A stretch of 64,000 nt of DNA, taken from contig JBPWQW010000004.1 in the NCBI GenBank assembly GCA_051814705.1, positions 186,001 through 250,000 of the forward strand, read 5' to 3'. Both the position numbers and the translations under genes were made by a program. This DNA is from Geojedonia sp051814705. Its GTDB lineage: Bacteria; Bacteroidota; Bacteroidia; Flavobacteriales; Flavobacteriaceae. The notes under the pieces were generated by a model. It saw nothing but the letters and a program-made list of their open reading frames with translations, made no database searches and had not been told where the DNA came from. Positions within the stretch are counted from its first letter, which is position 1, and the number at the start of each line of letters is the position of its first letter. Below are positions 63,814 through 64,000 of this stretch, piece by piece.

Positions 63814-64000
63814 ATGGCAAGAAGACAAGATAATAAAAACACTATTCAGAGATTCAACAAAATTTCTATAGGTTTAGCATCACCAGAATCTGTTTTGGCA
63901 GCATCTCGGGGTGAAGTTTTAAAACCTGAAACGATCAATTATCGAACTCACAAACCTGAACGTGATGGTTTATTTTGTGAACGAATTTTTGGTCCTGTAA
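63814..64000 (+). CDS. rpoC: RNA polymerase subunit beta' (partial, cut by window edge)
   Basis: The first 62 codons begin MARRQDNKNTIQRFNKISIGLASPESVL and include RTHKPERDGLFCERIFGP, the N-terminal clamp of the beta' subunit. The gene runs past the right edge. It follows rpoB by 74 bp with a hairpin in between. Confidence 0.97.
   Translation, partial: MARRQDNKNTIQRFNKISIGLASPESVLAASRGEVLKPETINYRTHKPERDGLFCERIFGPV

Overview
The window comes from a member of the Bacteroidota, most likely a marine-type Flavobacteriaceae. The DNA is AT-rich, several genes are preceded by the Bacteroidota -7 promoter element TAnnTTTG, the tmRNA tag reads GENNYALAA, and the gene families (DUF2851, NamZ/DUF1343, TonB-type barrel, Bacteroidota tyrosine integrase) and the tRNA-tuf-tRNA-secE-nusG-rplKAJL-rpoBC order fit that group. 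I cannot name the genus.

Region 1 (1-11580) is the right end of an integrated genomic island that carries antiphage defence. It holds the end of a type I restriction HsdR gene, an unusual SF2 helicase-like ATPase, and a compact four-gene operon: a DUF2188 protein, a Cap15-type two-TM beta-barrel effector, a CD-NTase, and an E2-like protein with a C-terminal SEC-C-like cysteine cluster. I read this operon as a CBASS of the E2-only ('short type II') kind with an extra small first gene. Next come a BfmA/BtgA-type mobilization protein, a DNA-binding-type protein and a tyrosine integrase that faces the 3' end of ssrA (tmRNA). The tmRNA gene is the probable integration target. The left end of the island lies outside the window.

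Region 2 (11581-18150) is core chromosome: ssrA, a lysine/alanine dehydrogenase-family oxidoreductase, kdsA, small membrane proteins and typA/bipA.

Region 3 (18268-28160) is a surface-polysaccharide locus. It contains a chimeric pseudogene left by deletion (sugar acetyltransferase remnant joined to the tail of a DegT-family aminotransferase), two tandem Wzx-like flippases, three family-2 glycosyltransferases, a phosphoethanolamine-transferase-like membrane enzyme, a 2OG-Fe(II) oxygenase and a secreted beta-helix protein.

Region 4 (28156-52978) holds mixed housekeeping and envelope genes: an FtsE-like ATPase, a 1007-residue TPR protein with its outer-membrane barrel partner, an amidohydrolase, a tandem repeat array that contains a GxxExxY gene, a methyltransferase, a cysteine-cluster protein, a sterol desaturase-type hydroxylase, GDPD, NamZ (with two repeat-derived in-frame insertions), a LolC/E-type permease, a cysteine synthase, a subtilase, an AGCS symporter, a helix-hairpin-helix protein and an acyl-CoA dehydrogenase. 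Palindromic repeats are scattered between these genes.

Region 5 (53019-64000) is the translation/transcription core: rpsU, xerC, hpf, tRNA-Thr-Tyr-Gly-Thr, tuf, tRNA-Trp, secE, nusG, rplKAJL, rpoB and the start of rpoC, which runs off the right edge.
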